Origin: Taenia hydatigena
Taxonomy: Eukaryota > Platyhelminthes > Cestoda > Cyclophyllidea > Taeniidae
DNA length: 64,000 nucleotides
Direction of reading: 5' to 3'
Assembly (NCBI GenBank): GCA_036345935.2
Contig: JADWOT020000006.1
Location: 17,148,519-17,212,518 of the forward strand
In this document: positions 1 through 10,095 of the stretch, one piece after another
Position numbering within the stretch: the stretch's first letter is position 1
How the letters are laid out: each line of letters opens with the position of its first letter
Translations under genes and position numbers: made by a program
Notes under the pieces: generated by a model
The model's database searches: none
The model's input: the letters and a program-made list of their open reading frames with translations, nothing else
What the model was told of the DNA's origin: nothing

Positions 1-1245
1 CGCTTTCTCTTACATCTGTTGAGGCCTGTGTTCCCGGTTAAGACAGTTGAAGTTCATGCATGCGTAGTTCGAAATGCTGGAACGCCTGTTGAGGACGGCT
101 GATACGCTGGAAAATCTCTTGTTTACCAGCAAAGTAGCTTGCAGTAGGATGGAAGCAGGGAATGTTATTACTCTAACTTGTATTTACCGAATACGTTAGT
201 CTACCTAAATTCGGTACCAGGATAGATTAATCTTCACGATTTTGAAGGTAGACAGCCTTGTTCATGATGAATGGTTGGATATTTCCATCTTGTTCTCTGG
301 ACCACTTTTCACATTAAACACATTACAGATGGGTTGGGTTACCACGATTGAGGTGATTTTACTGCAGAAATTTACGCCCACATTTTATTTTTGCTCTTAC
401 CTCCATTTCTTTTCCTCTCACACACCCGAACACACTTTGAATGAATCATGCGAATTCGCTGAGTACTTGGGATGGAATACAAACTTGACAGGTGGACTGG
501 TCAAGAGGTGGATTTGTCCCACTATTTTCCCATTCAAGGAAATGCCAAAGTGTGCTCTGAAGGGGAATTAGACTTCGTGCTTTAAGCTTTCCAGTAGCTT
601 AGCTTCCCTAATTATAGGCTAATGCCTATTAACACGTAGTGGCAAAAGTCACACAACCAGCAAACGACCCCATCTCTGAATTTAATGGGCAGTCGAGCGA
701 TCACCATGACGGTAGCCTCGTCGTTAATAATGTAAGGCGTATTTTTCTCTCCATTGCTAAAAAGTTCATGAATCCTATTGGTGATCGGTTGTGTGAACAC
801 GAGTGAATGCGAGATAAAAGCCATTTAATCATATGAAGAGTTGTCTAAAGTATAGTATAAGCAATTTGCCAGCCTCAGTGCCCTATAAAATCCGTCCCAT
901 TATCCTCGAAGGAAGCGCAGTGGGGCTGCAATGTAGTCCACTTGTAAAATTTGTGACTGCAAGCACACCATCTCTCTCCGGTCCTCATGGTAGGATACAG
1001 CAGGGTCTAATGGGTCGAGAAACAGTTACTGGATATAGATTTTACCTAAGCCTCCCTGTAAGTCTTGGACTCATCCTCCTGGTTTCAGTACAAAGAATAA
1101 AAGGGCCATGAAAACTGTATGCTAAGGTACATGCTTTTGGCAAATAAAATTGCTTCATTAACGCCGAACGGAGGCAACACAGCGACACAGGACACTCACG
1201 AAAGAAAGCCAAAATTGTTGAACTCACGTTATTTCCCTTTTCTAG
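1..1245. other. Region upstream of the FGFRL-like start exon
   Basis: No gene could be modelled. The first 215 bases hold two Ig-like scraps on the + strand (see findings). The rest has only short, overlapping open frames without splice or composition support. The 5' UTR and promoter of the FGFRL-like gene should lie here. Confidence 0.4.
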
Positions 1246-1255
1246 GTTACCAACT

Positions 1256-1313
1256 ATGCACGTCAAGACTGGCAATGAGCATCTTCTAATAATCCTACTT
1301 CTCATTAAATTTG
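1256..1313 (+). CDS. FGFRL1: FGFRL-like exon 1: start codon and signal peptide
   Basis: ATG at 1256 opens a hydrophobic leader (HLLIILLLIKF) and runs into the donor TTG|GTAAGTC in phase 1. Joined to exon 2 it reads KFASANV, a normal signal-peptidase context. A clean acceptor (ATTTCCCTTTTCTAG) ends at 1245, only 10 nt before the ATG, so the mRNA 5' end is either cis-spliced or trans-spliced there. Confidence 0.8.
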
Positions 1314-4300
1314 GTAAGTCAAGAGTTTTCATACTTATAATATTGTCTGTTTTTGGTGGCACAAAATGGTCAACTAAGGTGGTCACCGTCTTTGAGGCAA
1401 GGGGAGGATTGCGGTCAGACGTCCAAGTTCTCATACAGCAGTTCAATGCGTACCCACTGTCCCTTCACCACCACAACAAGGTGTGAGGGCACCAGCTGTT
1501 GAGAGTGCGGGTGCTTTGTTGATTGACAGATTAATCCACCCTCCTGCTCATGCCACTTGCTAGACCACAGCAAAGCAATCTACCGCTCAGTGTGTTTACC
1601 TAACCACACTCCACATAAACGTTTGATTTCCCCCGGTGGCCACTTAAGCGTTTAGTTTACAATTTAGAGCAGTCTCCGTGTTTACGTTTTGGAGGAGTTA
1701 ACCAACCACCATTCCTTATTTTGGTATTTTTTACCGTAAAATATTGACAGGAGGAGCGAAATGAAGTGAACTATTGAGCACAAGCGCCAATAGCTTTATC
1801 GGGAAGGCTATTTTGATTCGTCTTGTGAATTCAACTAAACGTTTCGAGAGCTTACGATTGTGGTGTGGATATCGGCAGCCCAGTGCAGCCGCAGTTGATT
1901 ATGGCGGGTTCACGGAGTGACGCAAAGCGGTGTCAGGTCAAGTGAACACACATTCTGCGCCCAAATTAACTAAGGTTCGCCAGGCAGATGACTGCTAGTA
2001 TGTCCCCTACGAGGCATCTATTCTTCATTATTTAAACCATCTATCTGAGTAGTCCACCGTTTGTCTGTTCACCTAAGATTGCAATGGCGTAACTAGTGGC
2101 GTAAAAACATTCCACACAAATTTCAAGGATTTTAGTCAAAACTATCACAAAGACAGATTTGTTATCAGTATGAATGAGAACACAAAGTATAAAGAAGTTT
2201 GGGTTATTCCTCAAATTTACTGCCGATCCACCCTTATCCAAGGGATGACATTTTGTCTTGGCTATTTCGGAGTAGTTAGTCTGGAATAATTGGTTTATTG
2301 TCACGAAATTTCTAAGCTACTTCGTTCATTTGTCCATCAAAGGCGGCTAAGCACATCTTCACGTTTTAATTACTAACGCTTATGCGGCAATTCGATTCCA
2401 ATTGCCAAATTGAGTGCATAAACTACTAAAAGCAACTGTTGGGACGCAGTTTAAGGGCAAGAAAGACGGGTTGTAGGAATTGTGAGACCAGACTTGATTT
2501 TGGTGATAGATTTGAAGAGAAATGAAAAGATTCATATCCTAAGGTCATGACGCATAGACCAGTAATGGTTCTCCTGTTGCCCAAATCTGGATACACTCAT
2601 TCCTGTGGCGGGTTTGAAGCGTGATGACCAAGGAGGATAAAGTGATTGTTTGTAGTGATTCATTGATAAAACTGCCTCTAGTACTGTTGCCTTTGCCGCG
2701 CGTGTGCGTGGAAGCAGGCGAGAGGGTGACTGGGTGGGTGTGCCGACCTGCTGGATGGAAAGGGAAGGCACGATGGCATCACTTTTCCTTGCCCGGGCTT
2801 GTTGATTAAGCTCATGAGTCTCCATGCTATTGATGCTACTTAATCAGCCCTAAGAGGATGTCAGATTGGCCAATTACTTCAGATGTCAGATACTGTCAAA
2901 CTAACGTGCCCTTTACGACAGTTGTTATGACGATAATTGGACAGCAGGCTGCCGACTACGCAAAAACAGGCAAATACGCGTATTGAGTGCCAAGAAATCG
3001 GGATCTAAGCTGACTCAAATAAACTATTGTTAGGGATTGACAATTCCTGAATTGCCAGCGTCTATCTTCACTAGACAGGATGAAGCCCTCGTTCAATTTT
3101 GTCCTCAAATACAAGTTGATTAACTTGATCAATCATGGTAACAATCAACGGAAGGACCTGGGTGTTCAACACTATGATCATGTAAAATTTGTTTTCTTGC
3201 ATGCACCTATTTGACAGGTATATTATAAAAACGTAAACAATTGTAGTGCAATTTTTTTCCATTGTTCTTCCCTTTCCTCTCTGTCTACGACGACGTGGCC
3301 TCTTTCTGACGAGATTGTTTCACTCCCATAAATCGGCCAATGAGTCATGATGAGTTTTGCTTGGGCGCTGGTGTGGCCTCTAGAGTGCTGACATGCGCGC
3401 ACGAACGCACGCACGCACGCACGCACACTCTTGAATTGCCACAACTCTCGCTCGACTTTCCATTTGGGAATGGGAACTTGTGGTGAAAAACACGTGGAAT
3501 CATGCTTTCAAGAGCATTAACTAGTCAGTGCTTTATCCAACTGTGTTCAAGGCAATAATCACAGACCACTTTACTCAACAGTCCAGAAGATAAATTCTTT
3601 TGTGTATTTGATTGCTTAATGGTCCAAATGGGAAATAATTACAATTTTCAGGGATAAAAACACACCCATCATAGCCCTCAGAATGCATGGCTTGTTCGTA
3701 TTCGTTTAGAGGGTTCGTTCACTCCTTCTTAAAATATGTGCTAGATTTGAGATCCGCTAAAATATAAGCTACCAAAAGACACTAGGGATTATGATTGCAT
3801 TGTAGCTTCTGCCAACGTCCCAGTAGTGGGCAGCCACAACCGGCAAGTCAGTCTCCACGTGGGTGACCATCTCCTTCTTGAATGCCCCATCTGGGGATCA
3901 AACGAGGGACCAGTCCATTCAGGAGGGGAAAGCCAACCCTCAACCTTCCTTGATGGAGGTCTCATGAATGATATTATCTACCAGTGGAACATCCAAGGGC
4001 TTCCGGAATATGCTGTGGCTATGGACACACGTTTCCGTTTCCTTGAGGGTGGACGAGTAGTCGAATTAACTCAGCCAGTGACCAAGTCGGACGCTGGCAT
4101 TTACCAATGCTCAGGGGTGACTGGATTCGGACAGAAGAAAGTCGATTTTGAGGTTCATGTTGCTGGTGAGTTCCATGCTTGAGTAAGGAACAGGAGGATT
4201 TCCCGGACTGTCGTTGGAAAGATTAACACTTTCAATACCAAAAATAGGGTTTTTGGGCATATGAAGCACAAGTTAATTGTTTGCTTGTCAAAAGTAGCAC

Positions 4301-7300
4301 CTCGGTTTTAAGCGCACCATTCTGAAGAGCAGAGTGAGGAATGACAGACAGAGTAAAAGTGATTTTTTAGTTGCTTTCTGACAAAAAAATCCGTTTTATT
4401 ATCTCAAACATTTGCGTAACACACCACAAGTGGCTGAAACTTTTGGAAGCAAAAAAGTGGCACGTCGGAAACAATTCCCGTATATAGTCACAGATATTGG
4501 AAGCAATCGATGGAAGAATGAAGAAAATGTGTCAGTGGGCAGAACTGACCTTTATTTTGACACAAGACTTTGGCATATCGCCGCTAACAATTTACAGCGA
4601 ACTGTCAAATTACACCAATTAGGGGCTTGATGATTTGGCATTTGCTCGCGCATTTCCCTCATGCAGTTTGTAACATCTCTGACGATTTGACGAGCAGACC
4701 GTAGTGGCCATCAATTTCTTTGTCTTAAAAAACACTTCGACGTGAATTTCAGGGATGTGAAGGTAAATGTTATAATTCTACCAAGGTGTTGTGTGTTTAC
4801 AGCAATTTCGACTGGAAGGTAACTTAAAACAACTGCACGAATCCTTTCAGACTTCTGCAGGCACATGAAAGCGTTCATTCCACGGTACAAGACGAGGAGG
4901 GAATATGGCACATTCGTTTGAATACTTCGGCATTTTAGAGCGCGATTGTCAATGGGGTCATCTCAGCCTGTTGACGTGATTGGTGGAAAGGGTTGGCAAA
5001 AGTATTTCATAGTGTAAATGGTCTTTTTATCACGTGGGTAGGTGTTAATCATGGTGCATTTAATATGTTTGCAACTTCACTATTATTGCTCTCCAGGGCT
5101 TCAAAAGCCATGGACTAGGTTGTGACCTTCAAATTTGCTGACACTATGTTTGTGCAGGCACAGGGACGATGACTCCAAACGCTTGCAAAGAGCAGTCCCT
5201 CACTTATTTGTGTGACTTTCTAGATACAAATGACAACCTCATCTGCGTCAAGGCCTATCCCGGAGCCACTGATCGCAACCAAGGTTAGCTTTTTTCCCAT
5301 GAAACGCGCTTACTGAAAAGTCATTTCAACCGTTGATTTATCTGACTACGTGCATTCGTTATTAGACAAGTGAATATGATCGAATTAGTGGCGCCTTCCT
5401 CCTTACTTGAAGCCAAATTAACGGCTGAAGGTGCGAATAAGGATAATTATGATATTTGCTGAAGGAAAAAATCACGCCTTAGTTTGGAGCAATAAAGCGG
5501 GGGAGGGTGAAGGAAAGAACGTTTCACCTCTGTTGATTACGAGGTGGTAGTGACAGGAAGATGGATAAAATTAATTTATTTATTAGGCGCGCAAAATATT
5601 GATAACTCAAGAGGTTTGTTCATGCATAGATGTGTATGAACTCAACATTCCTATGCTGCTTGGAATAACATGCTAAAGTTTCCATTATTGCTTTGTCGTA
5701 TTCTTAAACTAGTTTTGTGCCTAATGAATCCTAATCTTCGGCCTGACACCATAATGACAACCGAGGCGGAGCTGGGCTCAGCAATTGATCTAAGCTGCGA
5801 GGCTATAGGTCGTGAGCCCATCAAGTATCTCTGGTTCATGGGAAACGCCGTGGCTGATTGGATATCGAGCAATCAGGGTGTTCGCGGTCCTAATTTGCAC
5901 ATCGAACGCGTAGGCCGAGAACATATTGGTCAATACGTGTGTCAAGTGAAAAACCCAATTGGCACCCTTAATTACACCTTCCGACTCACTGTCAAAGGTG
6001 GGCTGACGTAGAAATGGCAATTTAAATCCATTTTACCCTCGGTAAGACATTATGAATATGGGGTTTGTTGTAGAGCCTCCTTCGGCAATTCCGAGAATAA
6101 TTGGCGAGGTGGAAAATCAAACTCTGATAGCAGGATCTAGCGGAGTACTGACGTGTCGTGTTAAATGCTCCTGCTCAGAACCGATTATTCAGGTGCGTTC
6201 TCGCTATTCTACATGGCAGTTGCTGTAACTCTTCATTCTCTCACAGAGAATGATTTATAGGGTGCACTCACAGTGTGACTACCATGCAGGGCACATCGAT
6301 TTGGGAGCATAAATTATGCCCAAGGCAAAATTGCATGAAGTGATGCATGCTCTTGCCACACATCCTCACGTGTGTGTGGGTGTGTGAGGGGAAATGAATA
6401 TCGCGTCCCCGCCATTTGGGGCTATTAACACTTTTCACGCTCTGTTTGGTTAAAAAATTGACCGTAAAATTCCCACCATCCTTTAGGCAGTGTCGATTAA
6501 TTACACCTCTCCGACAAAAAATCTAAATGGAATATCCAGGGGGAAAAACACGGTGGCATATGCCTAACAATTGCGGTAATTGGCACGTTGACATACAATA
6601 CCTTGGTGCCAATTCAGTGAAAGTCTTCATGAATAAATTGTTCCCTCCCTCTCCCCCTTTTCCTTAAAGCTATGGCTTCAAAGAGCCACAAAAGCAAACT
6701 TCTCAAATATTAGTGATAAATCACCATTCATTCTGTTTCACCAATTTCCACATTATTAACATAAATTATTTAACTAACTAATGCAATTTTTTGCAGCAAT
6801 ACTCGTTTACTGATAGTGCCCATTTCGGAAACCATTCAGTCCATTTCTACTTCAGCTGACCTCTTAGTACAATTCTCTTCCCACTGTAAACTTTGGCAAA
6901 CTCGATTACGCAGTGTGCTCATTTCATAGCCACTTTTGGTGATTACATGGGTATTTGCTGCGAATTGTTATTTTTAATTCTTATACTACTTTACAGAGGC
7001 TCAATTCGACGAATATATCATTGTGCCCGCGCTATTAGTCCGGCGGCAGTACCGAACTGTGTGCAAATTCAAACGAAAAGTTCCCCATCGCTATTCGATA
7101 ACTTAATTTGCTATTTCATTTGAAAACGTTCAATTCCCCGAGAACGAGATGGCCATCTTGCTTCAGTACCTCAGCATTTTTAACTTTACACCCTGAACTC
7201 GCCTGAACAGTCACCGGGTGGGCTTAGAACAGACGGAACACGCAAGTCATCGCCGAAGTAGAACGAGTTGATCAAATTGCCCACCTCTGGTCAAATCCTA

Positions 7301-9742
7301 CCGACTCAGGGCAATAAGTGAAGTCGGAAGTTCAATATTGACTATGACTTCTGACCTCACGCACTCAAGAAAGATCTTTTTACTAAGCGAACACAGGACC
7401 ATATTTTGGCATTTTTTAGAAGTTTTTAGTTCTCCTAAACCATTATTATCGCCCGTTGATGTGAAGACCTATTCTTTTCACATGGTCCCCAGGTGTGCAA
7501 CACTGGCAATCTTTAGCGCCATGGTTAATACTCTCTCGTCTCCACTTTTATTTTTAAGTTGTGGACCTGTAGATGCGACTAGGAAAGATATCCTCCAATA
7601 CATTGCTCTTTAAAACCTTTTTCTTAGCGGATCTTAGAGCCTCTAGAAAAATGAAAAAGCATACACGGAGTTGATTTTATCACTAATTTTCAACCAGCTT
7701 GTGGGCGAAATTCTTCTGATAGAATTTCACTTCCCATTATTTCAAGCCTAGATAACCTAATTTGACTAGCAAAAAGCATTTTAACCCGTATCTTATTTCG
7801 CTATCCCGTCGAATTGTGCATGCATGAAATGTTACTCGTCTTTTTTTTTCAATGTAATTTAAACTAACATGCAGGTTGAGTGCCTCTACAAAGACTAGAA
7901 ATTTTAACTATTAATGTTAACTATCATAAACATCTCTTTTTTAATGGCAACTGTTTGATTGCATATAAGGCGACGATCACAACGCTCCATACGAAACAAA
8001 CATCAGGGAAAGATGCAATTATTTTATGACAATTCTTTATTAGAATGTTTCGCTTGCCAAATGCCACCATGTTCAATGGTGACTTGACATCCCATATGCC
8101 TTTCCAACACATGAAGATAAGTTTATTCGAAGCATCTCATTTGCAATAAATAAAGGGATTATGCATAGGAGATAAGCAACGAAATTGGTTTGTTTTGACT
8201 GTCATCACCGTACAGTAACAGTAAATTAATCATTGCCTGTATTTCTTATGATTTCGCTCTTCATTCAAGTGGAAAACTGTTACAGTGGTGTTGCGTCATA
8301 GTGGTAAGAGCGAATCTTTCATGCAACACTTTAAAGCGCTTAATGATGCACAACTGTAAGTAAGAAAGAGTGACATGAATTTTTATGGGAATGCAGGCTC
8401 TATTTTCAAATGTTTATGCTGCCGTACTTTGAGATCTTTGTGGTGTACCTGTAAAAACACAATAATATTTTCTCAACTGACAATTCTGTTTTGATGTAGT
8501 GGTTAAAGCATGTTGATCCAGAGGAAGCTGATGCGTACAAAGCAGCAGGGAGATCACTGGTTCCACTGCCATCGCCACGGCCGGCAGAGGCGGAGGAGTT
8601 CTACTTGGCACTGGAGAAGTGGGAGGACGCCCCGGCCTACATGGAGAGAACGGTGGTACAGCCTCACCGCGCCACATCTGCCGCGACCACTGCTGCTGCC
8701 GCCGGCGAGATTACCGTACCAGAGCGTGAGTTCTTGAGCTCCCGTCACGAGGGTGAGGCGGAGGAAAGGCTCTTCGTCTCTCGCCTCCGTCTCCGAGGGC
8801 CTGTCAGCGTTCCTCTCCATGCCGGCAAGTATGTGGTCATGACTATGAGCAGATCTAACCTCAAGGTCATCGACTATGCCGTTGCGTACGTGCACATTGT
8901 GCCAAGTAAGTCATTGGACTATTTTATACCCTGGGCTCCTTCTCAAAACTCACATTTGCTCCTAAGGAAAACAACCGATTTAGGTAATAATTTGAGCATT
9001 TTATTTTTTCATCACGCCTTTATAACACAAAATGGCCACAACATATAGTCCTGCATGCATGGTTCTGGAAAAACTCATCCAATCTCAATCCGTTGTAGAA
9101 TCCTTCAATGTTACTGTGCACAACATTATGGTCTACTGCGTGGTCCCAATAGCTCTGATTCTCCTGATCGCCTTTGTCTCCCTCTACTGCTTTCTAAGTC
9201 GTCGCAACAAGGACATTGAGCACCCAGTCAATCGACGCGCCAGTGCCATGTTCCCGCCTGTGGTGCGAGGTCATTCATTGTCCGGAGTGAAGAAGGAGTA
9301 CCGTCCCATAGTCCGACAGACACCCCAGTCCTCGGTCCTCTCTAACGGCAACACTGTCTCAAATGGAAGTAAAACCTCTTCCTGTCTACCACCCTATGTG
9401 GTCCACTCCTCATCCTCCCAGTGGAACGCCTCTGCTGCTACTGCCCCTGTCACCAGTCCCGCCTCCCACCCAAACTCCGTTCACAACTTCCAGTCCCATA
9501 TCTCCCAGCCTCCGACGCAGCTATCTCCCTCGCCGTCCACCTTTTACAATTACTCAGGTCTTCAGTCTTTAAACAACCAGCCCACTTACTGGCATCCTCC
9601 GGCTCCTTCAGTTGCTACGGAGACATCTTTCGATCAGTACTCAGCAATCATGGGCAACCCACCCTCCACCTCGGGGGGATTTAGTTTGAACCAATCTGCC
9701 TCTTCCTCACAGCAGCCTCAACTCTCTTTCCCGAACGTGTGA
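1256..9742 (+). CDS. FGFRL1: FGF receptor-like protein without kinase domain (FGFRL1 / nou-darake type), 7 exons
   Basis: Exons 1256-1313, 3806-4165, 5158-5283, 5713-5997, 6074-6192, 8500-8905 and 9099-9742 join in phase to 1998 nt (665 aa plus stop). Seen: signal peptide (about residues 1-22, ending A-S-A); Ig1 with C46, W80 and C121 (DAGIYQC); a linker with several cysteines; Ig2 with C210, W222 and C258 (GQYVCQVKN); Ig3 with C304 and the FGFR-like PIIQWLKHV; a membrane helix (about 461-484) followed by RR; a 181-residue Ser/Pro-rich tail with no kinase. Known family: FGFRL1 and planarian nou-darake are kinase-less FGF receptors that bind ligand at the cell surface and restrict FGF signalling, in planarians limiting brain tissue to the head. 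The cysteine expected at residue 429 in Ig3 is valine, and Ig3 carries a long acidic/Ala-rich insertion. A general Ig-superfamily adhesion protein is the alternative; QWLKHV and the kinase-less tail favour FGFRL. Confidence 0.85.
1314..3805 (+). other. Intron 1 of the FGFRL-like gene (2.5 kb)
   Basis: GTAAGTC...TTGTAG. AT-rich and without recognisable coding exons or TRIM copies. Contains a CGCA-type short tandem repeat at about 3395-3427. Confidence 0.7.
3395..3427. repeat. (GCAC)n simple repeat
   Basis: About six imperfect GCAC/CGCA units inside FGFRL intron 1. Confidence 0.8.
3806..4165 (+). CDS. FGFRL1: FGFRL-like exon 2: Ig-like domain 1
   Basis: Acceptor GCATTGTAG before 3806 and donor GCTG|GTGAGT after 4165, phase 1 at both ends as is typical of exons encoding whole Ig domains. 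It encodes HVGDHLLLECPIW, a core tryptophan (IYQWNI) and KSDAGIYQCSG, the two cysteines and DxGxYxC signature of an Ig fold. Confidence 0.9.
5158..5283 (+). CDS. FGFRL1: FGFRL-like exon 3: cysteine-containing linker
   Basis: A 126-nt exon between TTTGTGCAG and AAG|GTTAGC, phase 1 to phase 1. It encodes a segment with three cysteines (NACKEQ, YLCDF, LICVK) between Ig1 and Ig2. In vertebrate FGFRs the acid box lies here, but this segment is cysteine-rich rather than strongly acidic. Confidence 0.75.
5713..5997 (+). CDS. FGFRL1: FGFRL-like exon 4: Ig-like domain 2
   Basis: Phase 1 to phase 1; the acceptor (TTCTTAAACTAG) is mediocre, the donor is AAAG|GTGGGC. Encodes GSAIDLSCEAIG, YLWFMG and IGQYVCQVKNPIGTLNYTF, closely like Ig2 of FGFRL1, with a possible N-glycosylation site (NYT). 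Confidence 0.88.
6074..6192 (+). CDS. FGFRL1: FGFRL-like exon 5: first half of Ig-like domain 3
   Basis: Follows a 76-bp intron (acceptor TTGTTGTAG). Encodes EPPSAIPRI...GVLTCRVKCSCSEPIIQ and stops at a phase-0 donor (CAG|GTGCGT), splitting Ig3 just before the core tryptophan. Confidence 0.88.
6193..8499 (+). other. Intron 5 of the FGFRL-like gene (2.3 kb)
   Basis: Lies inside the Ig3 coding region (GTGCGT...GATGTAG). AT-rich; no coding exon or repeat recognised. Confidence 0.65.
8500..8905 (+). CDS. FGFRL1: FGFRL-like exon 6: second half of Ig-like domain 3 with large insertion
   Basis: Starts WLKHVD after TTTTGATGTAG and ends in phase 1 at CCAA|GTAAGT. Between WLKHV and AGKYVVM lie roughly 100 residues rich in Ala, Glu, Arg and Pro, far longer than the normal Ig3 interior. 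The exon is much more GC-rich than its introns. The position equivalent to YxC is YVV. Confidence 0.85.
9099..9742 (+). CDS. FGFRL1: FGFRL-like exon 7: membrane helix and cytoplasmic tail
   Basis: The acceptor TCCGTTGTAG ending at 9098 is the one that keeps phase 1; another AG at 9048 does not. Encodes an extracellular NVT glycosylation site, a helix (VYCVVPIALILLIAFVSLYCF), SRRNK on the cytoplasmic side, and a Ser/Pro/Gln-rich tail ending at TGA 9740-9742. Confidence 0.85.
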
Positions 9743-9908
9743 ATGTTCTGCAGCCGATGACTTCGAGTTCCCTATCCTAAAGTTACAGGGCTTCGATTTA
9801 ACTAATCAGCAGACTTCATAAATTTTATTTGTACAGATACTATAAAGTAACATCATTTCAAATAATACATTGCAACCTAATCAATCCCATCTTAGTTAGC
9901 CTTTTGCT

Positions 9909-9914
9909 AATAAA
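9909..9914 (+). terminator. Poly(A) signal AATAAA of the FGFRL-like gene
   Basis: Canonical AATAAA 167 nt after the stop codon. The 3' UTR between (9743-9908) shows no other feature. Confidence 0.65.
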
Positions 9915-10095
9915 AAGTTTTCCTAGCAAGTGTTATAGCGTTTTCCGCATTTGTCGTGGGTATGAATGAAGCTGACATTCATGTCCAAGAGTGTGTGCCG
10001 CAAGATCTCTTCGGTAATTATAGGTTTCGAACACAATCTTAGACATTGAAAATTCATCCATCGTACGTTATTTTAAATGGTGCGTTTATCAATTT

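Noticed and set aside
9032..9098. Start of FGFRL exon 7 at ATG 9032 or at the acceptor ending 9048
   Set aside because: The 9048 acceptor gives the wrong phase after exon 6; 9098 restores phase 1 and has the better pyrimidine tract.
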